Below, in pieces: positions 26,184-35,989 of a DNA stretch of 64,000 nt. A program made the translations under genes and the position numbers. Position 1 is the stretch's first letter. Every line of letters begins with the position of its first letter. The notes beneath the pieces were generated by a model, which made no database searches, was not told the origin of the DNA, and worked only from the letters and a program-made list of their open reading frames with translations. This DNA comes from Sphingobacterium lactis (GTDB lineage: Bacteria > Bacteroidota > Bacteroidia > Sphingobacteriales > Sphingobacteriaceae), in NCBI RefSeq assembly GCF_011046555.1, contig NZ_CP049246.1, forward strand, positions 248,001 through 312,000, written 5' to 3'.

Positions 26184-28679
26184 GTGAGATACCTATTTAC
26201 CATACTGCTGAGCATTTTGTGCTTCACTACCTTTGGACAAACTGAAATAGCCGAAAATCCTTCGGGAAATGCCCCTATGCGTTTGGTATCCTCGTCCAGT
26301 AGCCGATTCATTGACCAACGGATCTTACGGAGTTACAACGCGGTGTATGAGCACAAGGGGTCTACCCTTGCCGCGGACAGTGGTGACCTATACAAAGACG
26401 ACCTCGGCAATGAATTCTTCAAAGCGGATGGCAATGTCATCATCACCCAACCATCAGGAGCCATTATCCAAGGAACACACCTGACCTACGAAGCCTCTTC
26501 CCAACATGCGGTCCTTACCCGGAACGTGAAGATGATCGATGGGGAAACGACATTGACCACCAACTACATGACCTACAATATGCGCAGCCAAGTCGGCACC
26601 TATACCGGTGGTGGCCGTATCGTCGGACGTGGGGATACCATCACCTCCCAGCGCGCCTATTATTTCGAACAGACCAAGGATGCATACTTCAACAATAAGG
26701 TTGTTGTGCGCAATCCATCTACCATTATCTATACCGATACCATGCAGTACAACACCATGTATCGGGATGCCTTCTTCTTCGGACCAACGCATATCAATGG
26801 CCGAAAGGGCGAAAAACTATATACGGAAAAAGGAACCTATAATACGGCATTCGGTGTTGCCAAATTCAACAAGAACAACCTCTATACGGAAGGAAGCCGC
26901 TTTTTGAAGGGTGACAGTTTATACTACGATCGGGATCGCGGATTCGGTGAAGCTTACAGGAATGTGTTATTTGTCGATACGCTGGATAAATTCTATGCCA
27001 GTGGCGGCTATGGAAAATACCTCGAGGGCGACCAGTCCATCCTGATGACGAAGAAGCCATTGATCAAATACGTAGTACGCACAGATTCTGCAGCGCAGGA
27101 TACCGCAGCCTCGGATTCGTTAGCCATCGATCCGAATCTATCCAAACGCGAGCAGCGTAGAATAGAAAGGGAACGAGAAAAAGAAGAGAAAGAACGTGTT
27201 AAGGAGGTCAAACGTGCAGAAAAAGAAGCGGAAGCCAATGGAGAGCTCCTGGCTGTGCAACCCACCGAAAGGGATTCCATTGTTCCTCCTCCACAAGAGA
27301 CCAGCCGTATTGATACAGCATATATGACCGCAGATACCCTCTTTTCCAAAGTCATCTTCGTGCGAGATTACCGGCCACTGGATCTGAAATTGGATCGGGA
27401 TGGTGGGCAGATCGAAGAAGAGGAAGAGGTTGATTATGGCGACACCGAGGAAGTCGACCTATTCAGTACCGGTGATTCTTCGGTCCAGCAAATTACGGAA
27501 GAAAAGGAAACCGTGACCAAGGGTGTGAAAAGTCAAGGCACACCGGTGCTTAAGAAAGAACCGACCAAACAGACCAAAACACCACCAGCGAAGCCCAAAC
27601 CGGTCGATCCGGCCAGCATTCAAGCCAGTACCAAGGCCGATAGCGTGTTGCGAAAAAATGCAGTCATGCCTACAGGTAAGGAGCATGAAATTTTAATGAG
27701 CGATGCACTAAAGGTCGCCCAACAGGCCGATACAACAGTCAAGGATTCTACCGTTATCTATGCCGATACAGCACGGACAAGGATCGTGAATGCCTATTAC
27801 AATGTGAAGGTTTTCAAATCGGATCTGCAGGCCGTAGCGGATTCCGTTTACTACGGCATGGTGGATTCCATGTTCCGTTTTATGGGATCACCGATGATCT
27901 GGTCGGATGGATCACAGATCAACGCCGACACCATCTTTATGCAGATCAAGAACAATAAGATGGATAATGCCCTATTGAAGGATAACGCCTTTATGGTCAA
28001 TGCGGTGCTTGATACGGTAAAATTCAATCAGCTGAAGGGCCGTAAGATGACGGCTTTCTTCGCCAACAACAACCTGGAGCGCTTATTCGTGGATGGCAAT
28101 GCCGAGAACCTGGTCTTTACCACCAACGATAAAACGAACAAGATTACCGAGATGTTCCATGACCGAAGCAGTCGGATCAAGATCCGGATGGAAGGCAAGA
28201 AAATAATTGATTATGTTTCGGTACGGAAGGTGGATCAGAAGATCTATCCGTTCCGATTGGTCACCCAAGAATTGGAAGTGCTGCCTGGTTTTATCTGGAA
28301 ACCGGAGGATCGACCAAAGTCCGTGCAGGACATGCTGAATCGAACGCGAACCAAAACGACCGGTGTGGAGAACGATAACTCCAAAACCAATCAAACTGGA
28401 AATGCAGGTCAGGAGATGGATGAAATTTCAACCGATGCCGACTCGACCAATATAGAAAAGGCTAAGGAAACGGTGAAGGATACGGTAAAAGAAAGTGCAA
28501 CGGACACCAAAAAGCAATTGCAGACCGTAGAAAAGAAAGCTGCGGAAATTGTAAAGCCACTGGTAGACTCCGCCAATAAAAAAGTTGATTCGTTAAAGTC
28601 TAAAGTTGAGAACATCAATGTTGACAGCACGAAGACGATACTAAGGGATTCCACAAAGAATAGTATACCAAAGAAATAA
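26184..28679 (+). CDS. OstA-like LPS transport-related protein
   Basis: An 831-residue exported protein. Residues 1-18 form a signal peptide (MRYLFTILLSILCFTTFG). The next 250 residues are repeated beta strands of the OstA/LptA type (LAADSGDLYKDDLGNEFFKADGNVII), the fold that bridges LPS across the periplasm. In the middle is a charged, helical low-complexity segment (residues about 310-360, rich in E, R and K) and a proline/lysine linker, then a second OstA-like block (DALKVAQQADTTVKDSTVIY onward). The C-terminus is a coiled-coil-like KETVKDTVKE tract. The start is GTG at 26184. It fits Bacteroidota OstA-like proteins; the exact role in the Lpt bridge is inferred. Confidence 0.82.
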   Translation: MRYLFTILLSILCFTTFGQTEIAENPSGNAPMRLVSSSSSRFIDQRILRSYNAVYEHKGSTLAADSGDLYKDDLGNEFFKADGNVIITQPSGAIIQGTHLTYEASSQHAVLTRNVKMIDGETTLTTNYMTYNMRSQVGTYTGGGRIVGRGDTITSQRAYYFEQTKDAYFNNKVVVRNPSTIIYTDTMQYNTMYRDAFFFGPTHINGRKGEKLYTEKGTYNTAFGVAKFNKNNLYTEGSRFLKGDSLYYDRDRGFGEAYRNVLFVDTLDKFYASGGYGKYLEGDQSILMTKKPLIKYVVRTDSAAQDTAASDSLAIDPNLSKREQRRIEREREKEEKERVKEVKRAEKEAEANGELLAVQPTERDSIVPPPQETSRIDTAYMTADTLFSKVIFVRDYRPLDLKLDRDGGQIEEEEEVDYGDTEEVDLFSTGDSSVQQITEEKETVTKGVKSQGTPVLKKEPTKQTKTPPAKPKPVDPASIQASTKADSVLRKNAVMPTGKEHEILMSDALKVAQQADTTVKDSTVIYADTARTRIVNAYYNVKVFKSDLQAVADSVYYGMVDSMFRFMGSPMIWSDGSQINADTIFMQIKNNKMDNALLKDNAFMVNAVLDTVKFNQLKGRKMTAFFANNNLERLFVDGNAENLVFTTNDKTNKITEMFHDRSSRIKIRMEGKKIIDYVSVRKVDQKIYPFRLVTQELEVLPGFIWKPEDRPKSVQDMLNRTRTKTTGVENDNSKTNQTGNAGQEMDEISTDADSTNIEKAKETVKDTVKESATDTKKQLQTVEKKAAEIVKPLVDSANKKVDSLKSKVENINVDSTKTILRDSTKNSIPKK

Positions 28680-28912
28680 ACTAAAACCATAATATTAAGT
28701 GGCATCTGTAAGCTTACGGGGCAAGGTTCTATGACGCGGAGATGTTCGAGAATGTTTTACCGTATGGTTTCTTCAAGAAAGCGAAGGAATGTTTTATGAT
28801 TGGAATTTAAAGCATTTTTTGGTGTGTAAGGCCGATAGTATTATTGATGTAATTACTGTCAAGGCTCCTGACATTTCATGGGTCTGACAAGCCAAGCACT
28901 GAATTGAAAACT
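28680..28912. other. Gap after the OstA-like gene with a short coding-like trace
   Basis: No gene longer than about 50 codons. One plus-strand frame between a TGA near 28733 and a TGA near 28887 encodes RGDVRECFTVWFLQESEG and onward, but has no start codon context. It may be the remains of a mobile-element gene; nothing firmer can be said. Confidence 0.4.
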
Positions 28913-28935
28913 GCCCAATCTCTATCGGATTGGGC
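28913..28935. repeat. Hairpin GCCCAATC/GATTGGGC, copy 1
   Basis: An 8-bp stem with loop TCTATCG, followed by a T-rich tail. It is almost identical to the hairpin at 29296-29326; the loop differs by two bases. Confidence 0.7.
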
Positions 28936-29200
28936 TTTGTTGTTTATAGCCTATATGCCCTACGGCTTTGGCATTCCTGATGTAGGTATCAATAAGATCG
29001 TAGCGCGTCTGTTTCTTGCTGTCCTCAAGTTCCTAAATACGTTCAAGCAAACATATTGATGTCCATTCAATCGCCGGAAGTCCGTTCTGTAGGCGACCTA
29101 TATCATCAGGGGTTCGGGCTGATCTTCTGTTAGGCCACCAAGAGCAGGAGAAGGACGGCCTGTCAAGGGACCGTGGAATAAAGCGGAACGCAGTGAGCAT
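28922..29200 (-). pseudogene. Decayed coding remnant interrupted by TAG
   Basis: On the minus strand an open frame from an ATG near 29200 runs through TPDDIGRLQNGLPAIEWTSI and CLLERI to a TAG at 29033-29035. It continues in the same frame with ELEDSKKQTRYDLIDTYIRN and stops at 28922 inside the copy-1 hairpin. The amino-acid composition looks like real protein on both sides of the TAG, with amphipathic helices. The upstream part is odd (Trp, Cys and Pro rich), so the true start may be elsewhere. The family is not recognised; a relic of an integrated element is an inference. Confidence 0.4.
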
Positions 29201-29225
29201 TTATGCCGCGAAAGCCCTTGACTGA
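29161..29225. repeat. Imperfect long inverted repeat
   Basis: GTCAAGGG near 29162 pairs with CCCTTGAC near 29216. Inside, GGAATAAAGC can pair imperfectly with GCATTTATGCC. This could be a structured RNA or the scar of a mobile element. Confidence 0.4.
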
Positions 29226-29295
29226 CCGGATCCTTCGGAGGCTACCTTTGCTGCAACAGATGATCATTCCAACCTTAGAAGGTCTCATCATGTAA

Positions 29296-29326
29296 AAACG
29301 CCCAATCCTTATCGGATTGGGCGTTT
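29296..29326. terminator. Hairpin AAACGCCCAATC/GATTGGGCGTTT, copy 2
   Basis: A 12-bp stem with loop CTTATCG, 40 bases beyond the stop of the phosphodiesterase gene (minus strand). A/T flanks on both sides make it a plausible bidirectional terminator. Its core matches the hairpin at 28913-28935. Confidence 0.7.
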
Positions 29327-29365
29327 AATATGTGTTGACAAATTCTCCTTGTCCTATGTTTTAGA

Positions 29366-30616
29366 TTACCGAACAATCCAACGATTGAGGGTATTATGTT
29401 CGCCTTCAAAAACAACCTTCAGAAACTTACTCTCTTTCATATCTTTCGGGAGATCAATTTCAGCTTTTACGGCCCCTTGGTTGAATTCGCCTACACTTAC
29501 ATAAACGTCAGTCCCCTGTGGACCTTTTTCCTTAAAGGTATTTGTTTTTGATACCGAGATTTTCACTTTCCCTTCGGGATGAAAGGCAGTCCAGCGAAGC
29601 ATTAATTTTCCGTCCTTGATATCCGCTTTCGGGTTGGCAATGGATACCTCCCCAATAAAAGGCACACCATCCAACTCATATTGTTGCTTCGGGTCGATCT
29701 TTACGCCCAGGTGTCTGGCCATGGAAGGCAGGATGTCGACAATATTGGGGTCATGCGCCCGGAACTGTTGGTTAAGACCTTTGGCATTCGTAGAAATCCA
29801 GATGGTTCGTTCGCGGTGGGTCTGCCCGCCATGGTTCTTACCCGTCGCCACATCCCTGCCATGATCCGTAATGACAACGAACATCCAATCCTCATTGTGA
29901 TACTGCTCTCTGTATTTGATGGCTGCATACAGGTCGCCAACCTGACGGTCTGCTTTTTCAATGGCATCGATCATGCCTGGCCCGTCGCCATAGATATGTC
30001 CCGTATTATCGGTATACTGTAGATAAACCCAACTGAAATCCGGAGCATCCGTACGCAAGCTCTGTGATGCTTCCTTCACAACCTCTTCATCAATCTTACT
30101 GATGTAGGTGGTCAACTTATCGTGAGGAAAACGGACCGTATCGATTTCATACCCATCATAATGAACGTCAAACTTCAGGTTTCCGGTCTGAGGTAGTCCC
30201 TCACCCACCAACTTGGTCCGATTATCTAACCAAGTAGAGTAAATACCGATCTTGCGATCCGGACTATCCTTCTTCAGGTAACGGAACAGGGTCCAATAAT
30301 TGTAATTGGGATCCTCCAACTCATTGTTCCAGACATTGTGTTTATTTCCCCACGTGCCGGTAATCATGCTCGTGTAGCACACCGCAGAAATGGTAGGCGT
30401 CTGGGAATAGCCATCTACCTCTCCACCCATGGTCGCACGGGTATAACCTCCGGCAGCACTCACCGCATCGATGAACGGTGTATTTACCTTTTCGATCATA
30501 TCTGCGGGAATACCATCTACAATAATCACGATGGCTTTCTTCGTCTTCGGCGTCTGTGCCGTCAGGAACTGGCCCGCCAATAGGAAGGCCAGTAAAAAAC
30601 TCATTTTCTTCTTCAT
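29366..30616 (-). CDS. Alkaline-phosphatase-superfamily phosphodiesterase (NPP-like)
   Basis: A 416-residue exported enzyme: signal peptide of about 20 residues (MKKKMSFLLAFLLAGQFLTA). Metal-binding and catalytic landmarks of the nucleotide pyrophosphatase/phosphodiesterase branch are Asp34 in IIVDGIPAD, a nucleophile Thr in the SQTPTISAVCYTSMITG segment (73 or 75), and ITDHGRDVATGKNHGG with metal Asp and His (about 249). It would cleave phosphodiester or phosphomonoester bonds in the periplasm or at the surface. It begins 24 bases after susD, on the same strand, so it belongs to the upstream susC-susD operon. Confidence 0.85.
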   Translation of the reverse strand: MKKKMSFLLAFLLAGQFLTAQTPKTKKAIVIIVDGIPADMIEKVNTPFIDAVSAAGGYTRATMGGEVDGYSQTPTISAVCYTSMITGTWGNKHNVWNNELEDPNYNYWTLFRYLKKDSPDRKIGIYSTWLDNRTKLVGEGLPQTGNLKFDVHYDGYEIDTVRFPHDKLTTYISKIDEEVVKEASQSLRTDAPDFSWVYLQYTDNTGHIYGDGPGMIDAIEKADRQVGDLYAAIKYREQYHNEDWMFVVITDHGRDVATGKNHGGQTHRERTIWISTNAKGLNQQFRAHDPNIVDILPSMARHLGVKIDPKQQYELDGVPFIGEVSIANPKADIKDGKLMLRWTAFHPEGKVKISVSKTNTFKEKGPQGTDVYVSVGEFNQGAVKAEIDLPKDMKESKFLKVVFEGEHNTLNRWIVR

Positions 30617-30640
30617 GTGTCTATCTTGAAAAATACGTTT

Positions 30641-32437
30641 TTACCAATTAAATATCTGTTTCAGATTTGGATTCAGGTTCACATCGTTCTGTGGAACAGG
30701 TCTGTAATAATACTTCGGCTGCTCGAATTCACCAACCTTATCCACCACATCAATATACCCTTTATTTCCTTCACTCAGGAAGAAAGATACATCATGACCA
30801 AATTTTCCGACACGGAAGTAGCGCAAAGGAACACCAAGGCTGTTTTTCTCCCGTACCTCTGGAATACTCTGCGATTGGTCGATCAACTTCACGTCTGGAA
30901 CACCATCGCCGGTCATGTCATGGTTACCCAGTCCGCTGAAATAGATCCCCTGTGGTTTTTTCTCCAACAGTTTGCCGGCATGCCAGCGCATAAGGTCGTT
31001 GAACCGGAATCCTTCAAAGGCTAGCTCCACACGGCGCTCGCGGCGAATCTCCAGAATCAGGGATTTATTCCCTGCCGTTACATTGCTGTAGTCTCTTGCC
31101 ATCTTTGGATCCAATGCAGGTGTAATCGGCATATCCGGCATCCCCGCACGGCGACGAAGTAGATTGACCGATCTGTCTAGGTCCGCCTGATTGGCCAACC
31201 CAAGTTCTGCCTTCGCTTCCGCAAAGTTTAGCAGTACCTCGGCATAGCGGTAAAGCGGAATATCCATATCAAAGCGCGTATCCTGCTCCTTATAATTCAG
31301 GAAGCCCTTAATCTGATGATAACCGGAAAAGTTCTTGGTCATCTGTTGGATATAAATTCCGGGGCCTTGCGAATAGGTACTTACATAAATCAATTCCCAA
31401 CCCGGTGCGGCATACGTTTGAGCCAATCTCGGATCGCGGTTCTTAAACTCATCCACAAAACCCATGGTTTCATAGCCCTGCTTGCTCGTGAAAACCGAAC
31501 CATCTTTCATCAGGTAACTCTGCAACATATCGCGCAATGGGTAATATTCATAGCTCCCGAACATCCCCGGCCAATCGGAACGGTTGATGATGTTGGTGGC
31601 ATACATGCGACCCAGAATAACTTCTGGATTGTTCTCCAAGCTACTGGAATTGTATAGACTCAGGTAGTCGGCCTCCGGTTTTCCAGTGTTGTGAATACTG
31701 AAACCGCCTTTCGTCATGATTTCCTCGGAAGTTTGGTAGGCTTTGGTCAGGAACTCCTGAACTGTTTTCTCCAAATTCAGATAGGTATGGTATTTACGGT
31801 ACGTTCCTTCGTATAGCGCAAAGCGGCTGTACTCCTGAAGGACCACCCACCGATTGACCTTTCCTGCTACTTTAGCCGTTTCCACATTTGCTGCAGCAAA
31901 CGCAAAATCTTCCATTATCTTCGCTACGACCTCCTCGCGTTTATTCCGCGGTCCAAATAGGCTGGCTTCATCCTTTTCCGAAATCACCTTATCCACCCAT
32001 GGCACATCCGAAAAGCGCTGCACCTTCTCGGCATAAAAACGCGCTCGGAAATATCGGCCCAATCCTTCGTAATGTTTTTTCTTCGCTTCGGACAGGTTGG
32101 AACCTGCAATATTTTCCAATAGGAAATTTACCTTTCGCAATTGGTCCCAATCCCATCCTGTCGTCGTGTTGGCGGCCGTTACGTTCCCCAACATCATGTT
32201 CTTGATTTCCTTATTTCCCGTTGTACTGGCGTTATCCGTTGTAGCATCTGCTTCATAGAAGTCCGCTGCGCGGAAATCATAGAGGTTCAGGACATACATT
32301 TCCATATCCGACTCCGTCTTGAAGAAATCTCCTTTCTGGATGGTTGTTTCGGGTTTTATATCCAAATAACTGTCGTTGCAGGACAACATGCCCAGGCAGG
32401 CTGCAGTTAATAAACCGAATTTTATCGTTGTTTTCAT
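30641..32437 (-). CDS. SusD/RagB-family outer-membrane lipoprotein
   Basis: A 598-residue surface lipoprotein with lipobox MLSC (Cys20) after a short signal peptide. The TPR-like alpha-helical fold is implied by the SusD start motif DIKPETTIQKGDFFKTESD, the RYFRARFYAEKVQRFSDVPWV helix, and the C-terminal LILEIRRERRVELAFEGFRF block. SusD proteins cap the SusC channel and capture substrate. Its start is four bases after the SusC stop. The downstream partner is a phosphodiesterase, not a glycoside hydrolase, so the ligand may be phosphorylated. Confidence 0.95.
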   Translation of the reverse strand: MKTTIKFGLLTAACLGMLSCNDSYLDIKPETTIQKGDFFKTESDMEMYVLNLYDFRAADFYEADATTDNASTTGNKEIKNMMLGNVTAANTTTGWDWDQLRKVNFLLENIAGSNLSEAKKKHYEGLGRYFRARFYAEKVQRFSDVPWVDKVISEKDEASLFGPRNKREEVVAKIMEDFAFAAANVETAKVAGKVNRWVVLQEYSRFALYEGTYRKYHTYLNLEKTVQEFLTKAYQTSEEIMTKGGFSIHNTGKPEADYLSLYNSSSLENNPEVILGRMYATNIINRSDWPGMFGSYEYYPLRDMLQSYLMKDGSVFTSKQGYETMGFVDEFKNRDPRLAQTYAAPGWELIYVSTYSQGPGIYIQQMTKNFSGYHQIKGFLNYKEQDTRFDMDIPLYRYAEVLLNFAEAKAELGLANQADLDRSVNLLRRRAGMPDMPITPALDPKMARDYSNVTAGNKSLILEIRRERRVELAFEGFRFNDLMRWHAGKLLEKKPQGIYFSGLGNHDMTGDGVPDVKLIDQSQSIPEVREKNSLGVPLRYFRVGKFGHDVSFFLSEGNKGYIDVVDKVGEFEQPKYYYRPVPQNDVNLNPNLKQIFNW

Positions 32438-32441
32438 GCTA

Positions 32442-35400
32442 TTAAAATGTTAGTTGTAACCCTGCGGAGAAACTGCGCTGGAATGGATACACCATACCAT
32501 TGCCCTCTCTTCTCCGTGCTGATGCAGGATCTGTATATGTATTGATATTGACTACCTCCGGATCAAAGAATTTCTTCACCGGCGACCATTCCATGAGGTT
32601 TTCACCGCTGACATAAATCCGTAGGCTCTTGATCTTTGCGCGTTCCATCCATTGTGCCGGTAGTGTATATCCGACTGTCAAGTTCTTGAATCGTAGATAG
32701 GCCGCATTCAGCATGTACCTGTTATTTGGAATCGCGAGTCCTTGCACCTCATCGATGCGTGTACCCAAGTTTAGATCCGCCAACCAAGATTGCAGAATCG
32801 GATATTGAGCATCCAGGTTCTGATCGGCCAAGCCCATGTTGAGGTACGCTTGTGAATGTTTCGATCTGTCCGCATCATCAGCAGGGCGATAGAAATCCAA
32901 TAGATGGTTGTAGATCGGACCATAAGGCTGTTGATAAACGCCCCAATACATATAGTCCAAAGGATAATAATCACGTTTCATGACGCCTTGGAAAAAGGCA
33001 CGGAAATCGAATCCTTTCCAGCTGGCATTCAGGTCCAATCCAAATTGGTACCGTGGCGTAGAGTTCCCGATAACCTTGAGGTCCTTGGTGTTGCCTAACT
33101 CATAACCTTTATCGATTTTTCCATCCTTGTCCTGATCCACGAATTTCGGCCATCCTGGTACGATGGACAGTGCTCCCCAAGGAATAATGGCGGTTTGGTC
33201 CAAATTTGCAATTTCCTCCGCATTCTGGAAAAAGCCATCACTTTCCATTCCCCAAATTTCACCCAATCGCATCCCCTCATAATACTGGTTGATCAGCTTC
33301 TTCGGGTTGTCGAATCGGGTAATCTCAGAATAGGAATCCGAAAGCATCACGCGTGCACCAAAATTCAATGGCGCACCTGCCACCTCTTTGGAGTCGTTAT
33401 AGCTCAGGCTGAATTCCCAGCCATAGGTTGCTAAATCTGCCGCATTTTCATTGGGTTCGGTTACCCCAAGGATATTTGGCAACTTCTTGCCCAGGGTTAA
33501 CATCCCGATGGTATTCCTTCTGTAGAAATCAAAGGATCCGACAAGTTTGTTCTGGGCGAAACCATAATCCAACCCGACGTTATAAGTTTTCACTTTTTCC
33601 CAGGTATAATTCTGTGAAACAAGGCCCGGTGTGCCGATGGCCTGTGCCAATTTTCCATCAATCAGGTACGGAGAAACGTATGGTTCCATACTTGGAATGT
33701 ACCCGAAGTTGGAGATCAACTGGTTTCCAAGTTCACCGTAGGATGCTCTCAACTTCAATTGACTGATCACGGAGGATTCCAAAAGGAAGTTTTCGCGGTC
33801 TAGACGCCATGCAACGGACCCAGATGGGAAGAAACCAAAGCGTTTATCCTTAGGAAATCTGGAGGAACCATCATAGCGACCATTGAACTCGACAATGTAT
33901 TTATCATCATACGTATAATTTAAGCGGTAGAATGCACCGCGAAGTGCATATTTATCGACGTACTCACCTACATCGGCTGCACCATTTGCCAAGGCAATCG
34001 TAGGGAATTGGTCGGAAATCAATCCCTTTTTCTCTGCTTCCACAATTTCCCGACGGTAATCCTCTTGGTTAAAACCTAGGATGGCCGTGACATGGTGTTT
34101 GTTAAAATCTTGGGTATAGGTTCCGTAAATGTTGTAAATATTATAATAGGAGAATCCCAATTCACGGTAAGCATTCGATTCACCTTCATCCCGCACGTCG
34201 TTAGGCCCGTACCCGATTTTGTATTTGGTCGTGAACCAATTCCAGTTGGTAGAATTGCGTTGGAAGGTATAATCCGCATTCAATTTGAATTTGCTATCGA
34301 AAAGACGTAGCTCTGCATTAAAAGTGGATTGAATATCTTGGAAACGCTTCACACTTTCCCCACCGTCAACCATCTTGGCAGCAATACGTCCGGCACCTAC
34401 ATTTCGATCGGTATCCGAATAGGCCCAGGTACCATCCGGGTTCTTATCTACACTCGTTGGAAAGACGTTGTAAATCTCCGTCAGGCTGACCTGCGAAGGT
34501 GTTTTTCTCTTGGATAAGCCCAATATGGTATTGTTACCGACAGATAGGAAATCGGTCAACTTATAGCTCAACTTGGAACGCATGTTATAGCGGTCAAAGT
34601 AATCATCCACCAAACGGATCGGTGAGTTTTGTCGGTTGTACCCTGCACTCAGGTAGTAGCTGACCTTTTCGTCAGATCCTGCAATCGAGAGGTCATGGGT
34701 ATGGCTATTGGTCCAGTCTGAAAGGAAATGTCTGGTCCAGTCTTTATTGCCCATATATTCCCATTGATTGGGGTTGGACGGATCGACACGCACCGCCGGA
34801 GTGGAAGGATCGTCAGAGCGAAGCTTTGCATATTGGTAGTATTGATCGGAGAAATTGACGTTATCCCACGGTGTGTTATCCGTAGACAACTCCAACAGTC
34901 TGGAGAAAACATAGGGATCAGTAACCTTATCTGCAATCACGGTAGGTTTATTCCAGGTAAAGTTATTGGCATAATTAATCTTGAGGCTACCTTTTCCGGA
35001 CTTCGTGGTCACTAAGATGACCCCGAAGGCGGCACGTGCACCATAGATCGCTGCAGCCGACGCATCCTTGATAACGGAAAGAGACTCGATATCCTGTGGG
35101 GATATGCGGTTCAATTCTTCGGCACTCACCGGCACATTATCCACCATGATCAACGGATCACCGCCATTGATGGAGGTCATGCCTCGGACATTGATTTTTG
35201 CGGCCGTACCCGGACCACCGTTGTTGAATTGAATATTTAAGTTCGGCACCATACCCTGCAAGCCTTGCGCAACATTCGCAATCGGACGGCTTTCCAACAC
35301 CTTCCCACTTACATAGTCTACCGCACCCGAAAGATTCACCTTCTTCTGCGTACCATAACCTACCACAACAACCTCGTCTAAATTGGAAGAATTGGACGTC

Positions 35401-35723
35401 AAGGTAAAACTGGTTTGGTCATCGAACACATACACCTGTGTATCATAGCCCATGGAACTGATCTGAATGGACTCCCCTTTTGCGATGCGGAGTGAAAAGT
35501 GACCGTTGGCATCGGTTTGGGTGGATGCTCCTGTGGTCATGTTTTTGACGCTGGCACCTTGGATCGGCACCATTGACTCATCGGTTACCACACCTTGGTA
35601 GTCCTGAGTCCTTTGCACGCTCATGGTTTCTGGCGGATTGGCAGCAGAACCCGGGAGGGGTGCAGCAATACCAGCGAAAAAACACAAGGCAAAGTACAAT
35701 TTTGTCTTCTGGATATTATTCAT
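32442..35723 (-). CDS. SusC/RagA-family TonB-linked outer-membrane transporter
   Basis: A 1093-residue TonB-dependent transporter from the ATG at 35723 (MNNIQKTKLYFALCFFAG); an in-frame TTG at 35750 would add nine residues but lies on the promoter box. After the signal peptide come a carboxypeptidase-D-like domain (GVVTDESMVPIQGASVKNM), the SusC motif DEVVVVGYGTQKKVNLSGAV, a plug domain (to about residue 260) and a 22-strand barrel ending PFQRSFSAGLQLTF. There is no N-terminal STN domain, so it is not an anti-sigma-type signalling receptor. It is the first gene of a three-gene operon with susD and the phosphodiesterase. Confidence 0.96.
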   Translation of the reverse strand: MNNIQKTKLYFALCFFAGIAAPLPGSAANPPETMSVQRTQDYQGVVTDESMVPIQGASVKNMTTGASTQTDANGHFSLRIAKGESIQISSMGYDTQVYVFDDQTSFTLTSNSSNLDEVVVVGYGTQKKVNLSGAVDYVSGKVLESRPIANVAQGLQGMVPNLNIQFNNGGPGTAAKINVRGMTSINGGDPLIMVDNVPVSAEELNRISPQDIESLSVIKDASAAAIYGARAAFGVILVTTKSGKGSLKINYANNFTWNKPTVIADKVTDPYVFSRLLELSTDNTPWDNVNFSDQYYQYAKLRSDDPSTPAVRVDPSNPNQWEYMGNKDWTRHFLSDWTNSHTHDLSIAGSDEKVSYYLSAGYNRQNSPIRLVDDYFDRYNMRSKLSYKLTDFLSVGNNTILGLSKRKTPSQVSLTEIYNVFPTSVDKNPDGTWAYSDTDRNVGAGRIAAKMVDGGESVKRFQDIQSTFNAELRLFDSKFKLNADYTFQRNSTNWNWFTTKYKIGYGPNDVRDEGESNAYRELGFSYYNIYNIYGTYTQDFNKHHVTAILGFNQEDYRREIVEAEKKGLISDQFPTIALANGAADVGEYVDKYALRGAFYRLNYTYDDKYIVEFNGRYDGSSRFPKDKRFGFFPSGSVAWRLDRENFLLESSVISQLKLRASYGELGNQLISNFGYIPSMEPYVSPYLIDGKLAQAIGTPGLVSQNYTWEKVKTYNVGLDYGFAQNKLVGSFDFYRRNTIGMLTLGKKLPNILGVTEPNENAADLATYGWEFSLSYNDSKEVAGAPLNFGARVMLSDSYSEITRFDNPKKLINQYYEGMRLGEIWGMESDGFFQNAEEIANLDQTAIIPWGALSIVPGWPKFVDQDKDGKIDKGYELGNTKDLKVIGNSTPRYQFGLDLNASWKGFDFRAFFQGVMKRDYYPLDYMYWGVYQQPYGPIYNHLLDFYRPADDADRSKHSQAYLNMGLADQNLDAQYPILQSWLADLNLGTRIDEVQGLAIPNNRYMLNAAYLRFKNLTVGYTLPAQWMERAKIKSLRIYVSGENLMEWSPVKKFFDPEVVNINTYTDPASARRREGNGMVYPFQRSFSAGLQLTF

Positions 35724-35747
35724 GCTTTGTGGGTTAACAATATGCCG

Positions 35748-35755
35748 CAAAGCTA
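35748..35755 (-). promoter_or_regulatory. -7 promoter box TAGCTTTG upstream of susC
   Basis: A TAnnTTTG match on the minus strand, 24 bases before the ATG at 35723. It sets the start of the susC-susD-phosphodiesterase operon. Confidence 0.65.
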
Positions 35756-35989
35756 CCTTTAGGACTTTAAGAGAATATTACCGTAAGAATATGTAAGGTT
35801 TACTATAGTATTACCTAATTGTTAAAAATTATAATTGTTGGTAACAAACATCTATTTAAAAGCACGTCAAAACATTGAATTTCAATAAATAACAAAATCT
35901 CTGCTTTTTCTCTGTTTTAAACAGAGGTTAAGCAAAGATTAATTTACAATTCCTTAATACCAAGAGATTTCTTCTTGTTTCAGGGTATC

